Part shown: in pieces, positions 48,087 through 57,523 of the stretch
Numbering within the stretch: the stretch's first letter is position 1
Layout of the letters: each line of letters begins with the position of its first letter
Assembly: GCF_029211125.1 (NCBI RefSeq)
Contig: NZ_JARGEN010000021.1
Location: 1-64,000 of the forward strand
Reading direction: 5' to 3'
From: Curvibacter soli
Lineage (GTDB): Bacteria; Pseudomonadota; Gammaproteobacteria; Burkholderiales; Burkholderiaceae_C
Length of the DNA stretch: 64,000 nucleotides
The notes under the pieces: generated by a model
The model's database searches: none
What the model saw: only the letters and a program-made list of their open reading frames with translations
What the model was told of the DNA's origin: nothing
Program-made: the position numbers and the translations under genes

Positions 48087-49070
48087 TCAGTCAAGGTCGT
48101 CGGCCAGGTCGCAATCCAGCCCTTCCCCCACCGTCTCCCGCGTCATCCGCGCCTCGCGGCGCAGCCATTCGCAGAACGCCTGTACCTCGGGTCGCGTTGT
48201 GCTGCGCGGGCCCACGATGAGCCAGTAGGCCATCGGCGACTCCAGGCGCTTGGCGGGCATCACTTCCACCAGGTCGCCGCTGGCCAGGCTGTCGGAGATC
48301 AGCGGCATGCGCGACAGCGCGATGCCCTGGCCCGTGAGCGCGGCCTGCGCCATCTGGCTGGCGTAGTTGAAGTACAGCCAGCGCCGCGGCGTGATCTGCA
48401 GGCCGTATTCGTCGAACCAGCGGCGCCAGGTCAGCAGCTCCATGTAAGCGCTGCGGTGCGAGTCGCCGGCTTCGATCAGCGTGAACTGCGCCACGTCCTC
48501 GGGCTGCTCCAGCCGTGCGCCGCTCTTGAGCAGCCAGGGGCTGGCCACCACGGTGAGCTGTTCGCCGAAGAGCCGCTGCGCGCCGTGCGGCACGCTGGCG
48601 GGCAGGGCGTAGCGCAGCGCCAGGTCCACGTCGGCGGTGTCCAGGTCCAGCGAGGTGTCGCTGGCGTCGATGCGGATGTCGATGTCAGGGTGCGTGCGCT
48701 GGAACACCTCCAGGCGCGGGATCAGCCACATCGACGCGAACGAGGCCCAGGTGGTGATGGCCACGCTCTTGCGCCCGGCCGTCTGGCGGATCTGCCGCAC
48801 GGCGCTGTCGATGCGCGCCACGCTGGACTGCGTGGCGCGCAGCAGTTGCGCGCCGGCGTCGGTCAGCTCCACGGCGCGCGTGTGGCGCAGGAACAGCGGC
48901 ACGCCCACTTCGTCTTCCAGCCCCTGGATTTGGCGGCTCACCGCCGACTGCGTGAGCGCCAGCTCTTGCGCCGCGGCGCGGAAGTTCAGGTGCCGCGCCA
49001 CCGCCTCGAAGGTGCGCAGGTGGCCCACGGGTATGGGGCGGGTGCGCAGGTGGGTTTGCGGTTGCTGCAT
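48087..49070 (-). CDS. LysR-family regulator (GcvA-like)
   Basis: 327 residues. N-terminal helix-turn-helix LRTFEAVARHLNFRAAAQEL then LTQSAVSRQIQGLEDEVG (residues 17-55). The C-terminal effector domain contains SVAITTWASFASMWLIPRL, SDTSLDLDTADVDLALRY and ALTGQGIALSRMPLI, as in the GcvA group. The ATG at 49070 is preferred to a TTG at 49106. Divergent from the DUF2917 gene, the presumable target region; the ligand is unknown. Confidence 0.9.
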   Translation of the reverse strand: MQQPQTHLRTRPIPVGHLRTFEAVARHLNFRAAAQELALTQSAVSRQIQGLEDEVGVPLFLRHTRAVELTDAGAQLLRATQSSVARIDSAVRQIRQTAGRKSVAITTWASFASMWLIPRLEVFQRTHPDIDIRIDASDTSLDLDTADVDLALRYALPASVPHGAQRLFGEQLTVVASPWLLKSGARLEQPEDVAQFTLIEAGDSHRSAYMELLTWRRWFDEYGLQITPRRWLYFNYASQMAQAALTGQGIALSRMPLISDSLASGDLVEVMPAKRLESPMAYWLIVGPRSTTRPEVQAFCEWLRREARMTRETVGEGLDCDLADDLD

Positions 49071-49203
49071 AGGGGTTTGTCTGGATTGATGCGTTTGCAG
49101 AATCAATAGAGTAGCGCGATTTCATTGGACTGCGTGGGGATGGCGCAACGATCATTCAACCTGGTAGGTTCAATTCCAGCAACGCCCATTGAGGAGTGAT
49201 GTG

Positions 49204-49737
49204 ATGTACGCCAACGACGTTCTCGAACTGCAACTTCCGTCGCAGGCCGCCGCGCCGGCCCGCAAGGCATTCACGGGTAGCTGGCGCCTGAATGCCGGGC
49301 ACGCCATCACGCTCGTGGCGCGTGGGCCGGCCCTGTTTCGCGTGGACGGCGGCTGCGCCTGGGTCACGTTCGACGGCCCGCAGCACGGCCCCGCCAACGA
49401 CTGGGGCGACCTGTTCCTGGTGCCCGGCCACGCGGTGCGCGTGGAGGCCGGCCAGCGCATCGTGGTCGAGGCGCTGGAGGCTGCGGGCGCGGCGCGCTTC
49501 CACTGGGATGCGGCCACCGCCGCGGCGGCGGCCAGCATGGGCCAGCGCTGGCAGGTCAGCGTGGGCGAGCCGCTGGCCGACCTGCGCCTGGCGCTGCACG
49601 GAGCCGCCGCGGCGGCGCTGCGGCTGGTCGGGGGTGTGGCGGCCTTCGCGTTCGCCGGCAGTGGCCGGCTCAGCGCCCCTTCTGGTAGTCCGGCGTTTCC
49701 AGCCGGCGCGCCACGAGCGAAAGCAGCAGCGTCATGA
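49204..49737 (+). CDS. DUF2917 protein
   Basis: 177 residues. The core WRLNAGHAITLVARGPALFRV then DGGCAWVTFDG and DLFLVPGHAVRVEAGQRIVVEA is the DUF2917 cupin-like beta sandwich. The C-terminus is Ala-rich with a hydrophobic stretch. In related bacteria such genes lie divergent to a LysR gene, as here. Its last 68 bp overlap the end of the ABC permease gene on the other strand. Function unknown. Confidence 0.82.
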   Translation: MYANDVLELQLPSQAAAPARKAFTGSWRLNAGHAITLVARGPALFRVDGGCAWVTFDGPQHGPANDWGDLFLVPGHAVRVEAGQRIVVEALEAAGAARFHWDAATAAAAASMGQRWQVSVGEPLADLRLALHGAAAAALRLVGGVAAFAFAGSGRLSAPSGSPAFPAGAPRAKAAAS

Positions 49738-50422
49738 CGAGGTACAGCGCCGAGATCATGAGGTAGGGCTCCCAGTAGCGCGAGTAGGCGCCCGCCACGG
49801 TGCGGGCGGCCAGCGCCAGCTCGGCCAGGCCGATGGCCGAGACAAGCGACGAGTCCTTGATGAGCGTGACGGCTTCGTTGACCAACGGCGGCACCATGCG
49901 CCGCGCGGCCTGCGGCACCACCACGTAGCGCATGGTCTGCGCGTGCGTGAGGCCCAGGCTGTAGGCGGCTTGCGTCTGCCCGCGGTGGATCGACTGGATG
50001 CCAGCGCGGAAGATTTCGGAGATGTAGGCCCCCGCGTTGAGCGAGAGCGCCAGCGCGCCCGAGAAGAAGGCGCCGTAGTTCTGACGGAATTCGGTGGCCA
50101 GCGGCCCGGAGAGCAGCAGGCCGTGGTCGGAATGGATCAGTGCAGGCATCAGCGCGAAGTGCACCAGCAGTATCTGCACGAACAGCGGCGTGCCGCGGAA
50201 GAAGGTGACGTAAGCCACGCCGAACCATTGCACGGGCCTGATGGCCCAGCGCGCCAGAGACCCGCGCGGCGGCGGGGCCTGGCGCGAACTGGTGACGAGC
50301 CCGAAGACCAGGCCCAGCGCCAGCCCGGCGACGATGGCCACGGCGGTGACCTTGATGGTCATCCACAGGCCGGATACGAACAGCGGCATGTAGCCGGAAA
50401 GGATGTTCCAGCGCAAGTCCAT
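49670..50422 (-). CDS. Polar amino-acid ABC transporter permease
   Basis: 250 residues, about five membrane helices. The EAA-type loop TQAAYSLGLTHAQTMRYVVVPQAARRMVPPLVN and the N-terminal FFRGTPLFVQILLVHF identify the HisM/GlnP family. It follows the binding-protein gene by 42 bp. No ATPase gene is in the window, so the ATP-binding subunit must be encoded elsewhere or shared. The neighbouring arginase and ornithine cyclodeaminase point to arginine or ornithine as substrate. Confidence 0.93.
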   Translation of the reverse strand: MDLRWNILSGYMPLFVSGLWMTIKVTAVAIVAGLALGLVFGLVTSSRQAPPPRGSLARWAIRPVQWFGVAYVTFFRGTPLFVQILLVHFALMPALIHSDHGLLLSGPLATEFRQNYGAFFSGALALSLNAGAYISEIFRAGIQSIHRGQTQAAYSLGLTHAQTMRYVVVPQAARRMVPPLVNEAVTLIKDSSLVSAIGLAELALAARTVAGAYSRYWEPYLMISALYLVMTLLLSLVARRLETPDYQKGR

Positions 50423-50464
50423 GTCGCGGTCGTCGTCGTGGGGCCGAGGGCGTGCGTGCGGTGC

Positions 50465-51355
50465 TTACTTCTTCGCCGGCTCGGCGGCGGCAGCCGGGGC
50501 GGCGTCCTTGGCGCCGAAGTACTGGGCGTAGATCTTGTCGTAGGTGCCGTCGGCCTTGATCGCGGCCAGGCCCTTGTTGAGCTTCGCCAGCAATTCGGCA
50601 TTGCCCTTGCGCACGGCCAGGCCGTACTGCTCGGGCGCGAAGCTGGGGTCGTTGACGGTCTTGAACTTGGAGCCGGCGTTGTTGGCCACGTAGTTCACGA
50701 TCACGCCGTTGTCGGCCACCACGGCATCGACGCCGCCGGCTTCGAGCTCCTTGAGCGCCAGGGGCGTGGATTCGAAGCGCTTGATGTTGGTGCTGTCCTT
50801 GCCGAGCATCTTGGTCACCACCTCGTCGCCGGTGGTGCCGGTCTGCACGCCGACCTTGAGCTTCTTCAGGTCGTCGAACTTGGTGACCTTGGACTTCTCG
50901 CCCACGGCGATGAGCTGGTGCGCGTCGAAGTACGCGTCGCTGAAGTCCATGGTCTGCTTGCGCTCGTCGGTGATGGTGATGGCCGACACCAGCAGGTCGC
51001 GGTCGCCCTGCGCCAGCGTGTTGAAGATGCCTTCCCACGGCGTGTTGACGAACTTCACTTCCACGCCCTGGCTCTTGGCCACGGCGGTCACCACGTCGAT
51101 GTCGAAGCCGACGATCTGGCCCGTGGCGTCCTGCGATTCGAAGGGCGCATAGGCGGCGTCGGTGCCGACCACCAGCGCCTTGGCCGGCGCCGGCGCGGGG
51201 GCGGCGGGCGCCTCGGCTGCCGGGGCGGGCGCGGGCGCGGGCGTTTCAGCCTGCTTGCCGCAGCCGGCCAGTGCCAGGCCGGCCAGCAGCAGGGCGGCGC
51301 CGCGCCACAGGTTGTCCAGCTTCGCGGTAGCGAAGTTCAGCGTTGTTGCGTTCAT
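50465..51355 (-). CDS. Amino-acid ABC transporter substrate-binding lipoprotein
   Basis: 296 residues. Lipobox LLLAGLALAGCG (Cys near residue 31), a Pro/Ala/Glu linker, then a type-II periplasmic binding fold: YAPFESQDATGQIVGFDIDV, AITITDERKQTMDFSDAYF, LKVGVQTGTTGDEVV. The ATG at 51355 has AAAGGAT before it. It precedes the permease gene. Substrate probably a basic amino acid, inferred from the adjacent arginine catabolic genes. Confidence 0.93.
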   Translation of the reverse strand: MNATTLNFATAKLDNLWRGAALLLAGLALAGCGKQAETPAPAPAPAAEAPAAPAPAPAKALVVGTDAAYAPFESQDATGQIVGFDIDVVTAVAKSQGVEVKFVNTPWEGIFNTLAQGDRDLLVSAITITDERKQTMDFSDAYFDAHQLIAVGEKSKVTKFDDLKKLKVGVQTGTTGDEVVTKMLGKDSTNIKRFESTPLALKELEAGGVDAVVADNGVIVNYVANNAGSKFKTVNDPSFAPEQYGLAVRKGNAELLAKLNKGLAAIKADGTYDKIYAQYFGAKDAAPAAAAEPAKK

Positions 51356-51475
51356 ATGGATCCTTTGCAATCAGCAAGTTGGGTAAAAGACCGCCATTGT
51401 GGCGTCAAAAACCGACGCACACGTCAGCACGGGTGGCGGTTAGAAGTGAACCCCGTGGAGCAAATTCCGTACCCG

Positions 51476-52435
51476 TTAAGTGCCGCGGTTGCGCACCAGG
51501 GTGCTTTTGCCGAACAGGCTTTCGACGAGATCGACCACCAGGCCGGCGGTCTGGTTGCGCACGTCCAGCGCGGGATTCAGCTCCACGATGTCGAGCGAGC
51601 CCAGGCGCCCGGTGTCGGCGATCATCTCCATGCACAGTTGCGCCTCGCGGTAGGTCGGCCCGCCGCGCACCGTGGTGCCGGTGCCGGGGGCGATCTCGGG
51701 GTCGAGGAAGTCGACGTCGAAGCTCAGGTGCAGGTGGATGCCCGGATCTTCCAGGCCGCGCAGCGCCTGCTGCAGGGTGGCGCGCATGCCGGTTTCATCG
51801 ATGAAGCGCATGTCGAACACCTCCACGCCCAGTTCGTTGACCATGCGCTTTTCTTCCTCGTCCACGCTGCGGATGCCGATCTGGCGGATGTCGGCGGGCG
51901 CCAGCGCAGGCACATGGCCGGCCAGGCCCGTGAGCTCCGCAGGCCCGTGGCCGCACAGGCAGGCCACGGGCATGCCATGGATGTTGCCCGTGGGCGAGAT
52001 GGAGGCGGTGTTGAAGTCGGCATGCGCGTCGAGCCAGACCACGCGCAACTGCTTGCCCGCGGCGCGGCAGTGCCGCGCCACCGCGCTGATGGAGCCGATG
52101 GCCAGGCTGTGGTCGCCGCCCAGCATCACGGGCATGCGGCCCGCCTGCAACTGCGCGTGCACCGCGTCGTGCACGCCTTGGTTCCATTGCACGCATTCGT
52201 CGAGGTGGCGAAAGCCGCCGCCGTCGCGAGGGCGCTGCGGGTTGGCGGGGCCGGCCAGGTTGCCCAGGTCGAGCACAGGGCCGGCGAGCTGCGCGATGGC
52301 CTCGCCCAGGCGCGCCACGCGCAGGGCGTCGGGCCCCATGCCGGTGCCGCGCGTGCCGGCGCCGATGTCGGTGGGCACGCCGATCAGCGCGATGCGCGCG
52401 GGAGGCTCTTCGGCGGTGGAGGCAAGGGCGTTCAT
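51476..52435 (-). CDS. rocF: Arginase
   Basis: 319 residues. Dinuclear manganese site: GGDHSLAIGS, WLDAHADFNT and LSFDVDFLDPEIAPGTGTTVRGG supply the conserved His and Asp ligands; GNIHGMPVACLCG is also typical. Converts arginine to ornithine and urea. The ATG at 52435 overlaps the ornithine cyclodeaminase stop (ATGA), so the two are coupled and channel arginine to proline. Confidence 0.95.
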   Translation of the reverse strand: MNALASTAEEPPARIALIGVPTDIGAGTRGTGMGPDALRVARLGEAIAQLAGPVLDLGNLAGPANPQRPRDGGGFRHLDECVQWNQGVHDAVHAQLQAGRMPVMLGGDHSLAIGSISAVARHCRAAGKQLRVVWLDAHADFNTASISPTGNIHGMPVACLCGHGPAELTGLAGHVPALAPADIRQIGIRSVDEEEKRMVNELGVEVFDMRFIDETGMRATLQQALRGLEDPGIHLHLSFDVDFLDPEIAPGTGTTVRGGPTYREAQLCMEMIADTGRLGSLDIVELNPALDVRNQTAGLVVDLVESLFGKSTLVRNRGT

Positions 52436-53511
52436 GCGTTCTCCAGCACTGCTGTGTGCGCCGCCGTGGTCGCGGGCGCGGGGCGCAGCAGCGCGTACAG
52501 GTTCTTCGGGTCGGGCAGGCCGGGCACCAGGTCGATGGTGTCGAGCAAGTGCAAGTCGCGTGCCATGCCGTGCATGTAGCGCAGCGCGGAATAGTCCTCC
52601 AGTGCGAAGCCCACCGAGTCGAACACCGTCACCTGCGCGTCGCTGGCGCGGCCCGGCGCCTGGCTTGTGAGCACGCGCCAGAACTCGGTGACGGGGAAGT
52701 CCGCCGGCATCTGCTGGATGTCGCCCTCCACGCGGGTCTGCGGCTCGTATTCGACGAACACGGCGCTGCCGCGCAGTACGCCGGGGTGCAGCTCGGTCTT
52801 GCCGGGGCAGTCGCCGCCCACGGCGTTGATGTGCATGCCGGGCTCCACCATGCCGGGGTGCACGATGGTGGCGCGGGCCTTGTCGGCGGTGGCGGTGGTC
52901 ACGATGTCGGCGCTCTGGGCGGCTTCCTCGGCGCTGGCGCAGACGTGCACGCGCAGCTTCCAGGGCCGCAGGTTGGCGGCGAGCTTGAGCATGGCGGCGG
53001 GGTCGGTATCGAAGATGCGCAGCGTGTCCACGCCCAGCAGCGCGTGGAAGGCCAGGGCCTGGAATTCGCTTTGCGCGCCGTTGCCGATCAGCGCCATCGT
53101 GCGGCTGCCGGGGCGCGCCAGCACGCGCGCGGCCAGCGCCGACATGGCGGCGGTGCGCAGCGCGGTGGTGAGTGTGAGCTCGCTCAGGAAAAGCGGCGCG
53201 CCCGTCCGCACGCTGGCCAGGGCGCCGAAAGCCATGACCGTGGCCATGCCGTCCTGCGTGTTGCGCGGGTGGCCGTTGACGTACTTGAAGGCATAGGTCT
53301 GCTGGTCGGCCACGGGCATCAGCTCGATCACGCCGTCGGGCGAATGGCTGGCGGTGCGGGCGGATTTGTCGAAGTCCTGCCAGCGCCGGTAGTCGGCCTC
53401 CAGGCAGTCGGCCATGCCGCGCAGGCAGTTGGCCAGCCCCACGCGGCGTACTACTTCGGCGGCGCGCGCGGGGCTCAGGAATCCGGTCTCGTTTCGTCGT
53501 GGGGTGCTCAT
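52432..53511 (-). CDS. Ornithine cyclodeaminase
   Basis: 359 residues. Mu-crystallin/OCD family: FKYVNGHPRNT near residue 75, the NAD-binding turn LIGNGAQSEFQALAF near 140 and VEYEPQTRVEGDIQ with the catalytic Asp. Converts ornithine to proline and ammonia. The ATG at 53511 is chosen because GGAGG lies 6 bp upstream; an ATG at 53538 is also in frame. Divergent from the Lrp-type regulator across 119 bp. Confidence 0.93.
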   Translation of the reverse strand: MSTPRRNETGFLSPARAAEVVRRVGLANCLRGMADCLEADYRRWQDFDKSARTASHSPDGVIELMPVADQQTYAFKYVNGHPRNTQDGMATVMAFGALASVRTGAPLFLSELTLTTALRTAAMSALAARVLARPGSRTMALIGNGAQSEFQALAFHALLGVDTLRIFDTDPAAMLKLAANLRPWKLRVHVCASAEEAAQSADIVTTATADKARATIVHPGMVEPGMHINAVGGDCPGKTELHPGVLRGSAVFVEYEPQTRVEGDIQQMPADFPVTEFWRVLTSQAPGRASDAQVTVFDSVGFALEDYSALRYMHGMARDLHLLDTIDLVPGLPDPKNLYALLRPAPATTAAHTAVLENA

Positions 53512-53630
53512 GGTCCGCCTCCGGTTGAGGGAAGTCATAGAGCATCGCAAACCGCCATGCAAAAGGGAATCGTCAAAAATGTAGTGAAATGCTGCGCAAA
53601 ATTGCGTTTTGCAGAATATCTATTGACGAA

Positions 53631-54056
53631 ATGATGGATGCCACGGACCACGATCTCATCGCGCTGCTGCGCGCGAATGCGCGCACGAGCATCGCCACGC
53701 TGGCCGCGCGGCTGAAGGTATCGCGCGGCACGGTCACCAACCGTATCGCGCGGCTCGAACGCGAGGGCGTAGTGGTGGGCTACACCGTGCGCCTGCGGCC
53801 CGAGTCCGAGCCCGCAGGCATCGTGGCGTGGACGAGTATCCTGGTCGAAGGCAACGAGGCGCGCAAGGTGGCGGCCAGCCTGCTCGGCGAGCCCGGCGTG
53901 GCGGCGCTGCACGACACCAACGGCAAGTGGGACCTGCTGGCCGAGCTGCGGGTGGAGAACCTCTACGCGCTGTCGCGCACACTGGACCGCATCCGTCTCA
54001 TCAAGGGCATCGGCAACACCGAGACCAGCATCCACCTGCAGACCTACCGCGCCTGA
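53631..54056 (+). CDS. Lrp/AsnC-family regulator of the arginine operon
   Basis: 141 residues (a second ATG follows immediately). Helix-turn-helix LIALLRANARTSIATLAARL then KVSRGTVTNRIARLEREGVV, and the RAM/AsnC effector domain. Divergent from the ornithine cyclodeaminase-arginase genes, so it probably controls them in response to arginine or ornithine; that is inference from layout. The 119-bp gap is AT-richer than its surroundings and must contain both promoters. Confidence 0.9.
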   Translation: MMDATDHDLIALLRANARTSIATLAARLKVSRGTVTNRIARLEREGVVVGYTVRLRPESEPAGIVAWTSILVEGNEARKVAASLLGEPGVAALHDTNGKWDLLAELRVENLYALSRTLDRIRLIKGIGNTETSIHLQTYRA

Positions 54057-54124
54057 CCGGACGGGCGCGGAACATTCATGCGCCTGTCACCCACTGCGGT
54101 TCCAATGGAGCCGGGAGTCCCGTC

Positions 54125-54628
54125 ATGTTGTTGCAGAAAACCGCCAAAGCCCATGCCGAACTGGCTCCTGGGGTCCGCACGCTGGGGTTGCGCGAGCGCT
54201 CGGTGCTGCTGCTCGCGGATGGCCGCAAGACCGACGCGGAGCTGCGCGCGCTTTTCGATGGCACCGGCGAGCGCATCGTCGCCCTGCTGCTGGCGCAGGG
54301 CTATCTGTCTGCGGAAGTGCAAGAGCCGCCTGCGCCCGCCGCAGCGCCCGCGCCTGCGCCCGCGCGTGTGGTCCAGACGCTGGCCGGCGCGCGCATGTTT
54401 CTTTTTGACATCTGCGAGCGCCTGTTCGCGCGCAGGGATCCGGCGCAGGCAGACTTTTTCCGGCAGGCGCTGCGCGAGGCGCGCGACCGCGAGTCGATGC
54501 TGCTGGTGGCCGACGAGATGATGGACGAGGTGACGCGTATCGCGGGGCGCGAGCGTGCCGATTCCATCCGGGAGCGCCTGACCGCGCTGTTGCCGCTCCA
54601 TGGAGCAGCAGCGCCCACCGATGCCTGA
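54125..54628 (+). CDS. Hypothetical protein with helical domains and Pro-Ala linker
   Basis: 167 residues. N-terminal part (LAPGVRTLGLRERSVLLLAD then GRKTDAELRALF) looks like a small winged-helix-type domain, followed by a Pro/Ala linker at about residues 65-78 and a helical C-terminal domain (ICERLFARRDPAQADFFRQA). No signal peptide. The next gene has a similar Pro-Ala tail and they may be functionally linked. Family not recognised; function unknown. Confidence 0.7.
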   Translation: MLLQKTAKAHAELAPGVRTLGLRERSVLLLADGRKTDAELRALFDGTGERIVALLLAQGYLSAEVQEPPAPAAAPAPAPARVVQTLAGARMFLFDICERLFARRDPAQADFFRQALREARDRESMLLVADEMMDEVTRIAGRERADSIRERLTALLPLHGAAAPTDA

Positions 54629-54726
54629 GTGGCCTTGCTATTTCTCGGCCTTCATCAAATTGTCATCAATTTGCGGCAAGGCTCTGCATAGAATTTCCGT
54701 TTACACAGCCCTGGCCACTCCCTTAT

Positions 54727-55050
54727 ATGAACGCAATCAAGCTTGCACGCAATTTCATTGCGACCGACCCTACCAGCGAAGCGGCGCGAACGCTCGCCGC
54801 CTTGGTGCTGGCGCTGGAATCCGCCGGCCCCTTTGAACTCAGCAGCCTCTACAGGCTGGACTACAAGCGCTTTCAGTTGGCCATCGACATCCTGGAAGAG
54901 TGGCGCATCGACCGCTACTACGCCGGCAAGGCCAAGTTGTTCGATCTGTCGCTGCAGGTCAGCGAGCTGCCACCTCCCGCTCCCGCGGCAGCGCCCGCAC
55001 CCGCACCCGCACCTGCGGCAGCGCCCGCACCCGTGCCTGACAAGAAGTAG
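54727..55050 (+). CDS. Hypothetical protein, helical with Pro-Ala tail
   Basis: 107 residues. Helical N-terminal 80 residues (ARNFIATDPTSEAARTLAAL, LSSLYRLDYKRFQLAIDILE) and a low-complexity Pro/Ala C-terminus ending in DKK. No signal peptide or membrane helix. An AT-rich stretch before it (54640-54725) probably holds its promoter. Function not known. Confidence 0.7.
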   Translation: MNAIKLARNFIATDPTSEAARTLAALVLALESAGPFELSSLYRLDYKRFQLAIDILEEWRIDRYYAGKAKLFDLSLQVSELPPPAPAAAPAPAPAPAAAPAPVPDKK

Positions 55051-55140
55051 CCCCGGCGCGCGCGACCCCTTCATTTTCACAGTGGCGTCATGGCAGCGCC
55101 GCAAGCTCGGCGGTTTCTTTCCCCGAACATTGCGAACACC

Positions 55141-56922
55141 ATGGACCGCCGCCAATTCCTTTCCCGAACCAGTTTCTTCGTCGTCGCCACCGCCGCGTCG
55201 TCACTGACCGCCTGCGGCGGTGACGACGATGGCGAGCCCCTCGGCCGCTATGCCTTCCCGCAGGGCGTGGCCAGCGGCGACCCCCGCGAAGCCAGCCTCG
55301 TCTTCTGGAGCCGCTGCGTGCGCACCGACGGCAGCAGCGGCGACGTGGCAGTGCGGCTGCAGGTCTCGACAAGCGATAAGTTCGACAGCCTGCTGGCCGA
55401 CGTGCCCCTCAGCGCCACCGCGGCCTACGACTACACCGTGCGCGCCAAGGTCACGGGCCTGCCCGCAGCCACGCGGCTTTACTACCGCTTCGCCGCCGGC
55501 GCCGACAAGAGCGCCGCAGGCCGCGCCAAAACCGCGCCCGCCGCCGGCGCGGCGGTGCCGCAACTGCGCTTCGCCTGGTTTTCCTGCCAGGACTGGAGCG
55601 TGAACCACTGGGCCGCTATGGACCTGCTGGCCGCCGAGGACGACCTGGACTTCGTCGTCCACGTGGGCGACTACATCTACGAAACCGTGGGCGCGGCGTT
55701 CCAATCCGGCGCGGCAGAGGCCGCGCATACGCGCATCCAGTTCCCCGACGGCACCACGCTGCCCGACGGCAGCCGCTACGCCACCACGCTGGCCGACTAC
55801 CGCACGCTCTACCGCACCTACCGGGGTGACGCGCGGCTGCAGGCCATCCACGCCAAGTTCCCCATGGTCGCCACCTGGGACGACCACGAGTTCAGCGACG
55901 ACTGCTGGCAGGACCACCAGACCTACACCAACGAGAACAAGCAGGAAACCGCGCGCCGCCGCGCTGCCAACCAGGCCTGGGTGGAGTACATGCCCGTGGA
56001 TTTCGGCGACGTGTCCTTCGACAGCGCCAACGCCGCCTACGACAATCTGCGCATCTACCGCGACTTCCGCTTCGGCAGCCTGATCCACCTCGTGATGACC
56101 GACGAGCGCCTGTACCGCGACGACCATGTGGTGAGCGAAGCCGCCATCGCCCAGGCCCAGGGGCACGACCCCGTCAACGGCAGCGACTCCATCGGCGCAC
56201 GCTACTTCGTGCAGCAGCCGGTGCTGCAGCAGTTGGAGGCCGGCAAGACCCAGGCCCTGGGCCGCGCGCCGTCCATCCTGGGCGCCGCCCAGACCGCCTG
56301 GTGGAAGCAGACCCTGCTGGGCAGCAGCGCGACCTGGAAGGTCTGGGGCAACGAGATCATGCTCAGCCGCATGTGGGCCGACCTGCGCGCCCTGGCCCCG
56401 GCGCCCTACGACGCGGTCTACGTCGTCAACTGCGACGGCTGGGACGGCTTCCCGAGCCACCGTGCCGAACTGATGCAATTCATCACGTCCAACAACATCC
56501 ATAACGTGGTGGCAATCACCGGCGATCTGCACGCCTTCCAGTGCGGCGTGGTGCGCGACAATCCCGATCCGGCGGTCGGCAAGCCCGCGCTGGTGGACTT
56601 CGTGGGCGCGGGCATCAGCAGCTCCAGCTTCTACTCCTACGTCAAGGTCGGCGCGGGCACCACCCCGCTGGCCGCGCTGGCGGCCACACCCGAAGGCTTC
56701 GACGGGCTGCTGCGCGCCAACAACCCCGACTTCGCCTACGTGGACCACGACGCCCAGGGCTACGCCTCGGCCACCGTCACGCCGTCGAGCCTGAACGTGG
56801 TCTACACCAAGGTCAAGCCGCTGAACGCCGACGGCACCGCGCCGGCCAGCCCGGTGCTCAAGCGCACCCGCATCACGCTGGCCGCCGGCAGCAGCCAGCC
56901 GGTGGTGCAGGACAACGTGTAG
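55141..56922 (+). CDS. phoD: PhoD-type alkaline phosphatase
   Basis: 593 residues. Signal sequence DRRQFLSRTSFFVVATAASS then LTACGG: a twin-arginine-like RR motif followed by a lipobox, so exported folded and possibly lipid-anchored. PhoD N-terminal domain (PQGVASGDPREASLVFWSRC) and the metallophosphatase core with VVHVGDYIYE, TWDDHEFSDD, and ITGDLHAFQ. Releases phosphate from organic esters outside the cytoplasm. The ATG at 55141 gives the signal peptide its normal start. Confidence 0.94.
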   Translation: MDRRQFLSRTSFFVVATAASSLTACGGDDDGEPLGRYAFPQGVASGDPREASLVFWSRCVRTDGSSGDVAVRLQVSTSDKFDSLLADVPLSATAAYDYTVRAKVTGLPAATRLYYRFAAGADKSAAGRAKTAPAAGAAVPQLRFAWFSCQDWSVNHWAAMDLLAAEDDLDFVVHVGDYIYETVGAAFQSGAAEAAHTRIQFPDGTTLPDGSRYATTLADYRTLYRTYRGDARLQAIHAKFPMVATWDDHEFSDDCWQDHQTYTNENKQETARRRAANQAWVEYMPVDFGDVSFDSANAAYDNLRIYRDFRFGSLIHLVMTDERLYRDDHVVSEAAIAQAQGHDPVNGSDSIGARYFVQQPVLQQLEAGKTQALGRAPSILGAAQTAWWKQTLLGSSATWKVWGNEIMLSRMWADLRALAPAPYDAVYVVNCDGWDGFPSHRAELMQFITSNNIHNVVAITGDLHAFQCGVVRDNPDPAVGKPALVDFVGAGISSSSFYSYVKVGAGTTPLAALAATPEGFDGLLRANNPDFAYVDHDAQGYASATVTPSSLNVVYTKVKPLNADGTAPASPVLKRTRITLAAGSSQPVVQDNV

Positions 56923-56929
56923 TCCCGTC

Positions 56930-57125
56930 GCCGGCCGGGCGCGCCCGCCGGTGTTCCTGGCCCATGGCCAGTGGGACGACAAGCTGCCGCCTCCTGGGCC
57001 GGCGCGCCGACGCCGGGCTGGCCGACTCGGGGCGCCGTACTGCACGCGCCTACTGCCCCATGGGCCATGCGCTCGTGGCGCCCGAGGCGGAGTGCCTGGC
57101 GCGCTGGCTGGGCGCAACGCCGTGG
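56930..57125 (+). pseudogene. Remnant of a carboxylesterase/phospholipase-type hydrolase
   Basis: PPVFLAHGQWDDKLP in one frame and RAYCPMGHALVAPEAECLARWL in another match the Asp and His regions at the end of small carboxylesterases. The two parts need a frameshift, and no N-terminal half exists. The remaining gap up to glmU (57238-57523) follows a dispersed repeat and contains only a short Pro/Arg-rich open frame, which I do not accept as a gene. Confidence 0.55.
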
Positions 57126-57177
57126 CTGTCCATGGCGGTGCAGGCGCCCGCAGGCTGGCACGGAAACCCACGGTCGC

Positions 57178-57237
57178 TACCAAAACAATAGCTGCCACCG
57201 CAGGAAAACAAAGCGCTGGAGGCCGATTTGGCTTGAA
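57178..57237 (+). repeat. Dispersed ~55-bp repeat, copy 7
   Basis: CTACCAAAACAATAGCTGCC, ACCGCAGGAAAACAAAGCGC and GGAGGCCGATTTGGCTTGAA; the last 20 bases are identical to copy 3. Confidence 0.8.
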
Positions 57238-57523
57238 GCCCCTCGGGCTTGGACATGACCACGACATCCGCATGCCTATGCTCGCGGGTGCCGCCCCACG
57301 CACCCCGAGCCGCAATGTCCAACCCGCCTCCCGCCGCAACGCCTGCGCCGCGCCGCACCGCGCCTGCGGCGCGGCCGCAGCCCGCCCCACGCCACAGCGA
57401 CTGGCGCCAGCAGCAGGGCGCCACCGATTTCCACAGTCCCGCGCCCGCGCCGCCGACCGATAATTCCTGGTTGGGGCAGCGCAAACGGCGCCGCCCGGTA
57501 CAGCGCAAACGGCGGGGTGGTGC

